Below are positions 1 to 7,810 of a stretch of DNA of 17,497 bases, in pieces. Location of the stretch: contig JBBDIE010000141.1 in assembly GCA_040880545.1 (NCBI GenBank), forward strand, positions 1-17,497, given 5' to 3'. Made by a program: the position numbers and the translations under genes. Position 1 is the first letter of the stretch. Every line of letters starts with the position of its first letter. The notes under the pieces were generated by a model, which did no database searches, was not told the DNA's origin, and saw only the letters and a list, made by a program, of their open reading frames with translations. The stretch comes from M55B112 sp040880545. GTDB taxonomy: Bacteria; Bacteroidota; Bacteroidia; Bacteroidales; GCA-2748055.

Positions 1-1215
1 ATCGCCACCTCCATGCCCCCCGCCCGAACGGGGAACCCTGATCTGTTCGTAATCTCCAAAATTATCCATCACCATAACCTCATCGAAGTCACTGAATTCT
101 TCTTCTTTCTGCGACATTTCCTGGGCATGGAGTTCAGCCTGGCTGATCTTCTCCTGCTTTCTCCAGGGGATATCCTGCCAGGAATCGATCCGGCCGTCCA
201 TTCCGTTAAAAGCTATACTCCAGCCCTCGTATGGGGAGTATGTGGTCAGGGAGTAACTCACCTGCACATCGTTTGCATATTTTATCTGTACCGCCATCTT
301 GTCATAGATATCGATATCTTCGTTCCACAGACAGCGGTCACGAATATAGCCATCATGCTCCTCATGATCCACATAGAGCCGCATGCTGGTCTCATCCTTT
401 GTAATATCCCAGTGAAATTTACATTTGCTGATGTGCGGACATCCGCGGCATTTTTCCGACCGGAATTCGTTGTTGTGTCCGTAATGTTCCAATTTTCCGT
501 GGGCGACAACTTCCACCGGGTCGCTGTCGATCCACCAGTTCAGCAGGTCGAAGTGATGGGTTGCCTTATGTACCAGCAGTGAACCACCTTTGTTTTTCAA
601 TCCGTGCCAGCGCCTGAAGTAGGAAGCACCATGGTAGGTGTTAAGATACCAGTGAAAATCAACAGAGGTTAGTTGTCCCACCCGTTCCACAGCAAGCAGT
701 TCCTTTAATTTTGTAAAGTGAGGCGCCCACCGGTAGTTAAATCCCACGATAAGTTTTCTTCCGCTTTTTCTTTCTGCATCCAGTATCCCCTGACATTTTA
801 TCTCGTCGGTTGTCATCGGTTTTTCCGTGAGTACATCGGAACCCAGTTGCAGTCCTTTGATAATAAATTCATGGTGTGTTGAATCTACCGTGGTTACCAT
901 GAGCAGATCGGGTTTCACGGTAGCCATCATTTCATCGAAATTTGTGAAAGTGGGGCAGTCCACCCCGATAAAAGACCTCCCGTATTCCAGTCTGCCCGGG
1001 TTGATATCACATAAGCCAACAAATTCAATGAGATCCGGATATTGTTCCACGAGGCGTTTACCCCAGAATGAGTTTCCCCTGATTCCGGTGCCCACCAAAG
1101 CCAGCTTTCTCTTTCCGCCACCAACAATTGTACAGGCCGGAGCGGCCATAAGTGCGCCCGTTGCAAGGCCTGTTGTTGCCAGAAACTGGCGCCTGTTTAG
1201 TTGATTATTGCTCAT
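1..1215 (-). CDS. Gfo/Idh/MocA family oxidoreductase, Tat-exported (3' end cut by window)
   Basis: Reading the minus strand from ATG at 1215 gives 405 open codons that run off the window start, so the C-terminus is missing. The N-terminus has a twin-arginine signal (NRRQFL, residues 7-12) followed by a hydrophobic stretch to about residue 28, so export in folded form is expected. A Rossmann dinucleotide loop GxGxxG is at residues 42-47, the EKP cofactor/active-site motif of the family at 131-133, and the HKATHHFD stretch at 216-223 holds the usual catalytic-region histidine/aspartate. A Cys cluster CRGCPHISKC (Cys256, 259, 265) suggests a structural metal site; I recall this motif from a Bacteroidota subgroup of the family. 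Substrate unknown; family members oxidise or reduce sugars, inositols and sugar acids with bound NAD(P). It is divergent from the nucleotidyltransferase gene. The EKP (not EVP) motif argues against GH109. Family assignment is firm, substrate is not. Confidence 0.93.
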   Translation of the reverse strand, partial: MSNNQLNRRQFLATTGLATGALMAAPACTIVGGGKRKLALVGTGIRGNSFWGKRLVEQYPDLIEFVGLCDINPGRLEYGRSFIGVDCPTFTNFDEMMATVKPDLLMVTTVDSTHHEFIIKGLQLGSDVLTEKPMTTDEIKCQGILDAERKSGRKLIVGFNYRWAPHFTKLKELLAVERVGQLTSVDFHWYLNTYHGASYFRRWHGLKNKGGSLLVHKATHHFDLLNWWIDSDPVEVVAHGKLEHYGHNNEFRSEKCRGCPHISKCKFHWDITKDETSMRLYVDHEEHDGYIRDRCLWNEDIDIYDKMAVQIKYANDVQVSYSLTTYSPYEGWSIAFNGMDGRIDSWQDIPWRKQEKISQAELHAQEMSQKEEEFSDFDEVMVMDNFGDYEQIRVPRSGGGHGGGD

Positions 1216-1354
1216 GATTGCAAGTGTTGGTGATTCAGTTTGGTTAATGGAATTGAAGTATAAATGTAAAAAAAAATACGCAACCTGAAGAATGGTTGTG
1301 GCAGTTTCCCGAAAAAAAGACCGACATACAATTTGTACAATAGATTGATTATTC

Positions 1355-1387
1355 TTTACCGATCCTTTATTTTAATATATACATTTG
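1355..1387 (+). promoter_or_regulatory. Probable Bacteroidota promoter for the nucleotidyltransferase-kinase operon
   Basis: TACATTTG at 1380-1387 matches the -7 consensus TAnnTTTG exactly. TTTA at 1355-1358 lies 21 bases upstream and matches three of four bases of the -33 consensus TTTG. The predicted start of transcription near 1394 would leave a leader of about 30 nt before ATG 1424. Confidence 0.5.
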
Positions 1388-1423
1388 TAAATTGAATTCG
1401 GAAAAATTATCAATAACAAAACT

Positions 1424-2323
1424 ATGATGAAACCTACACTATTGATCCTTGCAGCCGGGATGGGAAGCCGGTATGGCGGACAAAAACAGACCGATGAGTT
1501 TGGACCTTCCGGGGAGACAATCACCGATTATTCAATTTATGACGGCCTGAGGGCCGGATTTGGGAAAGTGGTATTTGTTATTGCACCCGGGATGGAGGAA
1601 GAATTTAATGCGCAATATATAAAAAGGTTCCCGCGGGAACTGAAGGTTGAGTACGTGATCCAGGATGTAAAAAATGTACCTGAGGGTTTTGTGGTTCCTG
1701 ATGATCGTGTAAAGCCATGGGGAACCGCTCATGCCGTTCTGATGGCGAAGGATGTGATCAGGGAACCCTTTGCTGTGATCAATGCGGATGACTTCTACGG
1801 GAGGGAGTCATACCATATTATGCACGATTTCCTGACGAATTGTAAGCCGGGTGAATATGTGGTAATCGGTTATACATTGTCTAAAACTGTGTCGGAACAT
1901 GGCTCGGTGGCCAGGGGTGTATGCGCTACCGACACAGACGGTTTCCTCACAGCCATTAATGAGCGGACCAGTATCTTCAGCCAGCAGGGAAAAATATTTT
2001 ATGAAGAGGAGGGGAAAAAGCATGACCTGGCACCCGACACGAAGGTTTCAATGAATCTGTTTGGATTCACTCCGGATGTATTTGATCATATGGAGCGTCA
2101 GTTCAGGGAATATATTTCAAAAAACATTCACAGTGCCAAAGCCGAATTTTTTATTCCTTACGTGGCCGATCATCTGATTACTACCGGAGAAGCGACCTTT
2201 AAGGTTCTGGGTACTCCCGAGTCGTGGTTTGGAGTAACCTACCAGGATGATCGTCCACATGTACTTTCAATGATAAACCAACTTGTAAGTGAAGGTGTAT
2301 ATCCAACACCTTTATGGAAATAG
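1424..2323 (+). CDS. Sugar-phosphate nucleotidyltransferase (NTP_transferase family)
   Basis: This 299-residue cytoplasmic protein should couple a sugar 1-phosphate to a nucleoside triphosphate, giving an NDP-sugar and pyrophosphate. The N-terminus carries the glycine-rich nucleotide loop LAAGMGSRYGGQKQ (about residues 9-22) with the lysine expected in this family, then PWGTAHAV (98-105), which resembles the base-binding GTA loop. NADDFYG (120-126) takes the place of the metal-binding GD motif. No signal peptide or membrane segment is seen and no hexapeptide-repeat acyltransferase tail is present. The start could be ATG 1424 or the next codon, ATG 1427. The stop lies 3 bases before the start of the NahK-like kinase, so the two are almost surely cotranscribed and translationally coupled; the kinase product is the likely substrate. 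Sugar and nucleotide specificity cannot be read from the sequence. MurU of peptidoglycan recycling is a functional analogue with the same gene partner type, but is shorter. Confidence 0.9.
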   Translation: MMKPTLLILAAGMGSRYGGQKQTDEFGPSGETITDYSIYDGLRAGFGKVVFVIAPGMEEEFNAQYIKRFPRELKVEYVIQDVKNVPEGFVVPDDRVKPWGTAHAVLMAKDVIREPFAVINADDFYGRESYHIMHDFLTNCKPGEYVVIGYTLSKTVSEHGSVARGVCATDTDGFLTAINERTSIFSQQGKIFYEEEGKKHDLAPDTKVSMNLFGFTPDVFDHMERQFREYISKNIHSAKAEFFIPYVADHLITTGEATFKVLGTPESWFGVTYQDDRPHVLSMINQLVSEGVYPTPLWK

Positions 2324-2326
2324 CCC

Positions 2327-3430
2327 ATGGATCCGCTTTATTCAGATCTGTTAACTGCCTTTGGTTTGGAGCCTGAAACGGCAAGTGTAAGCCGGATTGG
2401 CCGTGGTCATATTCATGATACCTACCTGGTTGAACGCAAAGGAAAATCAGGTCCGCCCCTGGTACTCCAGAAGATGAATCAGTATGTATTCAGGGATATA
2501 GGGTTGCTTATGAAAAACATTGAACAGGTTACCGCCCACATTGCCTATAAGAACAGGAAAGCGGGGAAGGATCCGGCTAAACACGGCATACTTTTACTGG
2601 AAGCGGAAGAGGGAAAGAGCTGGATTGGCAACGATGATTCGGGTTACTGGCGGATGTGCTGGTTCATCGAGGACCAGGTTTCTTTTGAGGTAGCTGAAAA
2701 CGAGCGGATTGCATTTGAGGGAGGAAAGGCAATTGCACATTTCCAGTGGATGCTGGCGGATCTGGAACCAGAGAGGATCGGGGATACCATACCGCAGTTT
2801 CATGATCTGGCTACACGAAACATGGATTTTGAAAAATCCATGGCCATTGCAGGTAAATCAAGGAGGGAAAAAGCAGCCGACCTGATCCGGTTTACAAAAG
2901 CCCATCTGCCCGGGGTCCGGGAATTATATACTATTTCTGAAAAGGGGAACTTTCCGGTTAGACTGACGCACAACGATACCAAATTCAACAATATCCTCTT
3001 TAACAGGAAGGAGAAGGTTACCTGTATGATCGATCTGGATACTGTAATGAAGGGATACTCCTGGTTTGATTTTGGAGATGCACTGAGAACCTGCGCAAGT
3101 ATGGCCCCGGAAGATGAAGCCGACACCGGGAAAATCGGATTCAGGATCAACATATTTGAAGCTTTTGCCAGGGGATTTTTGTCGGAGGGGCGGGATTATC
3201 TTACGAGTGATGAAATATCGGTGTTACACAGGGCCCCCATGGCCTTTGCCTTTATGCAGGGAATGCGCTTTCTGACGGATTACCTGAACGGCGATGTTTA
3301 TTATAAAACAGTATCGGAGGATGATAATTACCGGAGGACCCTGGCACAGTATGTACTGATGGAGCGGATGGAGGAACTGCAAGGCGAGATGGCTGAAATT
3401 ATCGAAAAAGTAGTTGCTGGTCAGCGATAA
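2327..3430 (+). CDS. APH-fold sugar 1-kinase, NahK-like (N-acetylhexosamine 1-kinase-like)
   Basis: This 367-residue cytoplasmic protein belongs to the aminoglycoside phosphotransferase fold. The N-lobe has the IGRGHIHDTYLV loop (24-35) and a QKMNQYVF stretch (48-55) that I associate with the NahK-like subgroup. The catalytic loop is HNDTKFNN (215-222) with Asp217 as base, followed by metal-binding IDLDT (Asp236, Asp238) and FDFGD (247-251). Length is close to that of Bifidobacterium longum NahK (about 360 aa), which phosphorylates GlcNAc/GalNAc at C1. In Bacteroidota such proteins were often mislabelled as mucin desulfatases. Its start lies 3 bases after the stop of the nucleotidyltransferase, so kinase and nucleotidyltransferase likely act in sequence: free sugar, sugar 1-phosphate, NDP-sugar. 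Specificity for N-acetylhexosamine, MurNAc (AmgK-like) or another hexose is inference only. Confidence 0.83.
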   Translation: MDPLYSDLLTAFGLEPETASVSRIGRGHIHDTYLVERKGKSGPPLVLQKMNQYVFRDIGLLMKNIEQVTAHIAYKNRKAGKDPAKHGILLLEAEEGKSWIGNDDSGYWRMCWFIEDQVSFEVAENERIAFEGGKAIAHFQWMLADLEPERIGDTIPQFHDLATRNMDFEKSMAIAGKSRREKAADLIRFTKAHLPGVRELYTISEKGNFPVRLTHNDTKFNNILFNRKEKVTCMIDLDTVMKGYSWFDFGDALRTCASMAPEDEADTGKIGFRINIFEAFARGFLSEGRDYLTSDEISVLHRAPMAFAFMQGMRFLTDYLNGDVYYKTVSEDDNYRRTLAQYVLMERMEELQGEMAEIIEKVVAGQR

Positions 3431-3544
3431 TGTAATTGCTTCTTGTCCGGTTCAGTTGAATTATTACAAAGGATGCATTGCATTCTCGTTTGCTATTTTT
3501 AAATTGTAAGCCCAAACGATGTTTTCCACTAAACATAAAAAATT

Positions 3545-6500
3545 ATGAAAGTTTCCCGATGCCCCCTCCCGATCCTGTTTATCGCTTTTTTTCTGAACGG
3601 AAATGCACAGGAAATGCCTGCCTGGCAGGATCCGGAAATAGTTCAGATTAACCGCATGATGCCTGGTGCAACGATGTTTTCCTTTGAAAACGGTACAGTT
3701 GCATTGCAAGGGCAAAAAGAAGCCTCTGCAAATTTTATTTCATTGAACGGAACCTGGAAATTCCACTATGCTGACAGTCCGGCTGAGCGACCGGTGGATT
3801 TCTACAAAAAAAATTACAGGGTCAGGCGCTGGAACGAAATTACTGTACCGGGGAACTGGGAATTCCAGGGATTTGGGGTCCCCATATATGTGAATATTCC
3901 CTATGAATGGACAAGTGAGCCAAATCCACCGGAAGTTCCGGTCGCCCATAACCCGGTGGGAAGTTACAGACGCGATTTTTCCATTCCCGGAACATGGAAC
4001 AATAAACAGGTATATATCCATTTCGGGGCTGTAAAATCGGCATTTTACATCTGGATTAACGGGGAGAAGGTGGGGTACAGCCAGGGAAGTAAAACACCGG
4101 CTACATTCAATATTACCGAATATGTCAAACCCGGAAACAATACGGTTGCAGTGGAAGTTTACCGCTGGTCGGACGGGTCGTGGCTCGAGTGCCAGGATTT
4201 CTGGAGGGTAAGTGGCATTGAAAGGGATGTTTACCTCGAAGCCAAGCCTACCCTTTCCATTTCTGATTTCTTTGCCAGATCGCTATTGGTATTCGATTAC
4301 CGTGGCGGAATGCTGGATGTGGATATTAAACTGTTGAATGCGGGTGAAGAGGTGCGGAATACTGTGGTGAAGGTGAAATTATTTGAAAAGCAGGGTGAAC
4401 CGAGTATCTGGGAAGATGAATTGACCGCCAGCTTACATCCGGGCAAAACAGCGACGGTGAATACTTCTTCCACCATTGGGGACATCCGGCCATGGAGCGC
4501 TGAAACGCCGAATCTCTACAGGCTGATCATGGAGCTTTATGATGAGCAGGGAAGCCTGCTGGAAGTGGTGACCACCCGCCTGGGCTTCAGAACAAGTGAA
4601 ATTAAAGATGGACAGTTACTGATCAATGGTAAACCGGTATTGCTGAAAGGGGTAAACAGGCATGAACATGATCCGGTAACGGGGCACTTCGTGAGCCGTG
4701 CTTCAATGTTACAGGATATCCGTCTGATGAAACAGTATAATATCAATGCCGTACGCACCAGTCATTATCCGAACGATCCTTACTGGTATGAGTTATGCGA
4801 TGAATATGGTCTCTACGTAATTGATGAGGCGAATATTGAATCGCACGGTATGGGGTACCATCCGGAGCGGACCCTCGGGAACAACAAGATATTTATGAAA
4901 TCGCACCTTGACCGTACAATCCGGATGGTGGAGCGTGACAAGAATCATCCATCCATCATTATCTGGTCGCTGGGGAACGAGGCAGGTGACGGTGTCTGTT
5001 TTGATGCCACGTACGATTGGATCAAGGCGAAGGACCCCACCCGTCCTGTACAGTATGAGCGTGCTACAAGCGGCAGGAACACAGATATTTTCTGTCCCAT
5101 GTATATGAAGATCCCTGGCATGCTGGGATATGCCATGGGTACACAGAAGAAGCCCCTGATCCAGTGTGAATATGCACACTCCATGGGAAACAGTACCGGC
5201 AATTTCAAGGATTATTGGGAACTGATCGAGGAGCATGACCAGCTACAGGGCGGTTTTATCTGGGACTGGGTGGACCAGGGAATGGCGGCTGAAACCGAAG
5301 ATGGCAAATTTTACTGGGCTTTTGGTGGCGACTTCGGACCGGCCGATGTACCTTCCGATTCCAATTTTTGTATGAACGGGTTGGTATTTCCCGACCGTAC
5401 CGTACAGCCGGCTCTAGAAGAGGTTAAAAAGGTGTACCAGTATATCGGTTTCGAACCGGTACCGTTCTACGGAAACCGGATCAGGATCAGGAATAAATAC
5501 GATTTTATCTCCCTGGATAGGTTTAATATTTACTGGGAGCTTGTATCCCGGGGTGAGGTTGTTGAAAGTGGAACAATCATGGGTCCGGATCTTCACGCCG
5601 GCATGACCGGAGATTATGACCTGAATATTTCGCGTGATATTGTGAAGCGAAACAGGGAATATTTTCTGAATTTCCGGGCAGTGACCACACAATCCACAGA
5701 AATGGTTCCTGCCGGTCATACGGTGGCCTATGAACAGTTCCAGATTGAACAGGGAATGGCAATGAATGAAATGATCTATAATTGGCTTTCGGGAAGCAGA
5801 CAACTACCTGCGTTTGAAGAGACAGCCACAGAGCTGATCATCACTGCCAATGGCGCCACTTACATTATGGACAAGTTATCAGGATACCTGCGTTCCGTGG
5901 AGGTAAAAGGCAAAAAGATGATGGAGGACGGACCAGCGTTAAATTTCTGGAGGGCACCCATCGATAATGATTTTGGAAACAGGATGGACAAACGGCTTTC
6001 TATATGGCAGGATTTTGCTGAAAAGCTGGAGAGAATGGAGATGTCATGGTCGCCCGACAGTCTGAATTTCTTTGTGCGATCGAAATATCTGCATCCAGAT
6101 GGGAATTCGGGGGTGACCATTACCTATGTTTTTTCGGGCAATGGGGAGTTGGGTATAATGCAGGACCTGGTGATACACCCGACTGAGGGAGAATACCCGG
6201 AGATGCCGGCATTTGGAGTGCAAATGACCCTATCTGCAGCACTTGAAAACCTGACCTATTACGGGCGGGGCCCACATGAGAATTATATCGACAGGAACAG
6301 TTCGGCACTGGTGGGATTGTATGCCAGTACTGTAGAAGCTCAGTATGTACCCTATCCTGCGCCACAGGAAAACGGAAACAAAACCGATGTGAGATGGCTT
6401 GTTTTGCACGACAGCGATGGTGACGGACTAATGTTTACAGGTACCCTGCAATTTGAATTTTCAGCATTGCATTACCTGCAGGAACATTTATCCAGGAGAA

Positions 6501-6706
6501 CCCCGGGAATTAAGCACATGTCGGACCCGGTGGTTCAGGAGCAGGTAATGCTTACCATAAACCAACGGCAGATGGGAGTGGGAGGCGATGATTCCTGGGG
6601 GGCCAGAACCCATGCAAAGTACAACGTTCCTGCACGTAACATGCAGTTTATCTACATCATAAAACCGGTTTCAAAAGAGGATAACTATTGGGAGAGATCC
6701 AGGTGA
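3545..6706 (+). CDS. Secreted GH2 beta-galactosidase, LacZ type
   Basis: This 1053-residue protein has the full LacZ-type layout: signal peptide (1-21, cut near NGNA-Q), sugar-binding jelly roll (about 50-230), Ig-like domain (235-345), TIM barrel (350-640), a second Ig-like domain and the beta-galactosidase small-chain domain (about 770-1045) with the motif YYGRGPHENY. The acid/base is Glu479 in WSLGNEAG and the nucleophile is Glu542 in IQCEYAHSMGNS, both in canonical LacZ context. It should hydrolyse terminal non-reducing beta-D-galactosides in the periplasm or at the cell surface. It starts 114 bases after the sugar kinase in the same direction, so it may be cotranscribed, although no terminator or exact promoter match was seen in the gap. 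Galactose release followed by cytoplasmic phosphorylation by the upstream pair is an attractive but unproven link. Substrate could also be a plant or algal galactan rather than lactose. Confidence 0.95.
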   Translation: MKVSRCPLPILFIAFFLNGNAQEMPAWQDPEIVQINRMMPGATMFSFENGTVALQGQKEASANFISLNGTWKFHYADSPAERPVDFYKKNYRVRRWNEITVPGNWEFQGFGVPIYVNIPYEWTSEPNPPEVPVAHNPVGSYRRDFSIPGTWNNKQVYIHFGAVKSAFYIWINGEKVGYSQGSKTPATFNITEYVKPGNNTVAVEVYRWSDGSWLECQDFWRVSGIERDVYLEAKPTLSISDFFARSLLVFDYRGGMLDVDIKLLNAGEEVRNTVVKVKLFEKQGEPSIWEDELTASLHPGKTATVNTSSTIGDIRPWSAETPNLYRLIMELYDEQGSLLEVVTTRLGFRTSEIKDGQLLINGKPVLLKGVNRHEHDPVTGHFVSRASMLQDIRLMKQYNINAVRTSHYPNDPYWYELCDEYGLYVIDEANIESHGMGYHPERTLGNNKIFMKSHLDRTIRMVERDKNHPSIIIWSLGNEAGDGVCFDATYDWIKAKDPTRPVQYERATSGRNTDIFCPMYMKIPGMLGYAMGTQKKPLIQCEYAHSMGNSTGNFKDYWELIEEHDQLQGGFIWDWVDQGMAAETEDGKFYWAFGGDFGPADVPSDSNFCMNGLVFPDRTVQPALEEVKKVYQYIGFEPVPFYGNRIRIRNKYDFISLDRFNIYWELVSRGEVVESGTIMGPDLHAGMTGDYDLNISRDIVKRNREYFLNFRAVTTQSTEMVPAGHTVAYEQFQIEQGMAMNEMIYNWLSGSRQLPAFEETATELIITANGATYIMDKLSGYLRSVEVKGKKMMEDGPALNFWRAPIDNDFGNRMDKRLSIWQDFAEKLERMEMSWSPDSLNFFVRSKYLHPDGNSGVTITYVFSGNGELGIMQDLVIHPTEGEYPEMPAFGVQMTLSAALENLTYYGRGPHENYIDRNSSALVGLYASTVEAQYVPYPAPQENGNKTDVRWLVLHDSDGDGLMFTGTLQFEFSALHYLQEHLSRRTPGIKHMSDPVVQEQVMLTINQRQMGVGGDDSWGARTHAKYNVPARNMQFIYIIKPVSKEDNYWERSR

Positions 6707-6719
6707 ACCACTAAATTTG
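6687..6719 (+). promoter_or_regulatory. Probable promoter for the EamA transporter, overlapping the galactosidase 3' end
   Basis: TAAATTTG at 6712-6719 matches TAnnTTTG exactly, and ATTG at 6687-6690 supplies the TTG core of the -33 element with a 21-base spacer. The -33 part lies inside the last codons of the GH2 gene. The predicted leader to ATG 6827 is about 100 nt. Confidence 0.45.
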
Positions 6720-6826
6720 GAACCTGAATCTTTCTAAATATGCGCTGTATGAAATTTAAAAGCAGATAGTATTATAGACTGAATGAATTGTTATGATATG
6801 TATTAAGAATGATTTAGCTGGGGGGG

Positions 6827-7777
6827 ATGAATGTTAAGATACTGAGTCCCAAGAAGAAAATAACCTTACAGGCCATCCTGGCCTGTTTTTTATGGTCATC
6901 GGCGTTTGTAGGGATAAAGATTGGACTGCCCTACACAACACCGTTGCAGTTTGCAGGTATCCGGTTCTTTATTTCCGGACTGCTGGTGCTTCCGTTGGCT
7001 CTGCATTACAATCCGGCATTCATGACCATTGTCCGGTCAAATTTACGATTCATCCTGTTTCTTGGGTTGCTGCAGACGTTTCTTCATTATGCCCTTTTTT
7101 ATACAGGAATTGATAAGGTCCCCGGGGCCATTGCGGCCATTGTAATCGGGGCAGGACCCCTGTTTGTTGCATTGGTGGCCCATATATTCATTCCGGGGGA
7201 CCAGATGAACCTGAAAAAGGCAATGATTATCCTGCTTGGGTTTTCGGGAATTATTTTGGTAAGTATCGGTCGGGGCGGGGGTGTTACCGGTACTGTTCAG
7301 CTCATTGGCATCCTGATACTGATCGGGAACAACATTGTCTCAGGATTCAGCAATGTGCTCATTGCGATGGAAAAAAAGAAGATTCCGCCGCTGATCTTAA
7401 GTTCTACCTCCATGATCTTTGGAGGCCTGTTGCTCTTTCTCTTTTCAATTCCCATTGAAGGCCTGCATATTTCACCCAAACCCCTGCCTTATTACCTGTC
7501 ACTTGGGTGGCTCAGTATATTATCTGCTGTGGCCATTTCTGTATGGACCATCCTGTTGAAAAAGCCGGAAGTGGTAGTGTCGGACCTGAATATGTGGAAG
7601 TTCCTGATCCCTGTTTCAGGGGCAGTTCTGGCCTGGGTAATACTTCCAGATGAATCCCCCGACTTATTGTCGATCATTGGAATGACAATTACTGCTATAA
7701 CATTGATAATTATCAGTAAGTTTAACCATATTGCCAAAACTAACACGAACCTTCATCAATCAAACCATTCAAAATGA
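6827..7777 (+). CDS. EamA/DMT-superfamily inner-membrane transporter
   Basis: The 316-residue protein is strongly hydrophobic with about ten membrane segments arranged as two EamA repeats (roughly 12-150 and 155-298). The first repeat opens with the typical LWSSAFVGIKIG pattern (22-33) and an Arg in IRFFISG (45-51), as in other drug/metabolite transporters. The C-terminal tail after residue 300 is short, polar and Asn/His-rich, so likely cytoplasmic. Members export amino acids, purines or small metabolites; the substrate here is not deducible. The gene follows the GH2 gene with a gap of 120 bases holding its own promoter match, and precedes the sensor kinase by 33 bases in the same direction. 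Seven G residues (6820-6826) directly touch the start codon; they may act as a crude ribosome-binding element, though this group rarely uses Shine-Dalgarno sites. Confidence 0.88.
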   Translation: MNVKILSPKKKITLQAILACFLWSSAFVGIKIGLPYTTPLQFAGIRFFISGLLVLPLALHYNPAFMTIVRSNLRFILFLGLLQTFLHYALFYTGIDKVPGAIAAIVIGAGPLFVALVAHIFIPGDQMNLKKAMIILLGFSGIILVSIGRGGGVTGTVQLIGILILIGNNIVSGFSNVLIAMEKKKIPPLILSSTSMIFGGLLLFLFSIPIEGLHISPKPLPYYLSLGWLSILSAVAISVWTILLKKPEVVVSDLNMWKFLIPVSGAVLAWVILPDESPDLLSIIGMTITAITLIIISKFNHIAKTNTNLHQSNHSK

Positions 7778-7792
7778 TTAGTTTCGTATGCC

Positions 7793-7800
7793 TATTTTTG
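7793..7800 (+). promoter_or_regulatory. Possible -7 promoter element for the sensor kinase
   Basis: TATTTTTG matches TAnnTTTG exactly, only 10 bases before ATG 7811. No good -33 element is seen 17-23 bases upstream. If used, the leader would be only a few bases. It may be a chance match, with the kinase instead read through from the EamA gene. Confidence 0.25.
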
Positions 7801-7810
7801 AACATTATTT

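Noticed and set aside
13..582. 189-codon open frame on the plus strand
   Set aside because: It lies fully antisense to the Gfo/Idh/MocA gene, whose motifs on the minus strand are clear; the plus translation has no recognisable content.
1..1215. GH109-type NAD-dependent glycosidase
   Set aside because: GH109 enzymes share the Tat signal and fold, but as I recall carry EVP where this protein has EKP, and the Cys cluster is not a GH109 feature.
1261..1268. Minus-strand TACATTTA as promoter of the Gfo/Idh/MocA gene
   Set aside because: It misses the final G of TAnnTTTG and has no -33 element at proper spacing.
1333..1340. TTGTACAA palindrome upstream of the promoter at 1355-1387
   Set aside because: An 8-bp palindrome in A/T-rich DNA is expected by chance and has no flanking symmetry.
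3494..3501. TATTTTTA as promoter of the LacZ-type GH2 gene
   Set aside because: Last base deviates from consensus and the nearest TTG upstream is only 13 bases away; read-through from the kinase operon is equally likely.
3431..3544. Rho-independent terminator between the sugar kinase and the GH2 gene
   Set aside because: Only short self-complementary bits such as ATGCAT are present, with no GC-rich stem and following T-run.
4793..5236. 147-codon open frame on the minus strand
   Set aside because: Antisense to the GH2 catalytic barrel containing both active-site glutamates.
6820..6826. G7 run as a phase-variation tract
   Set aside because: It lies upstream of the start codon, so slippage would not shift the frame, and seven bases is short; at most it alters translation start efficiency.
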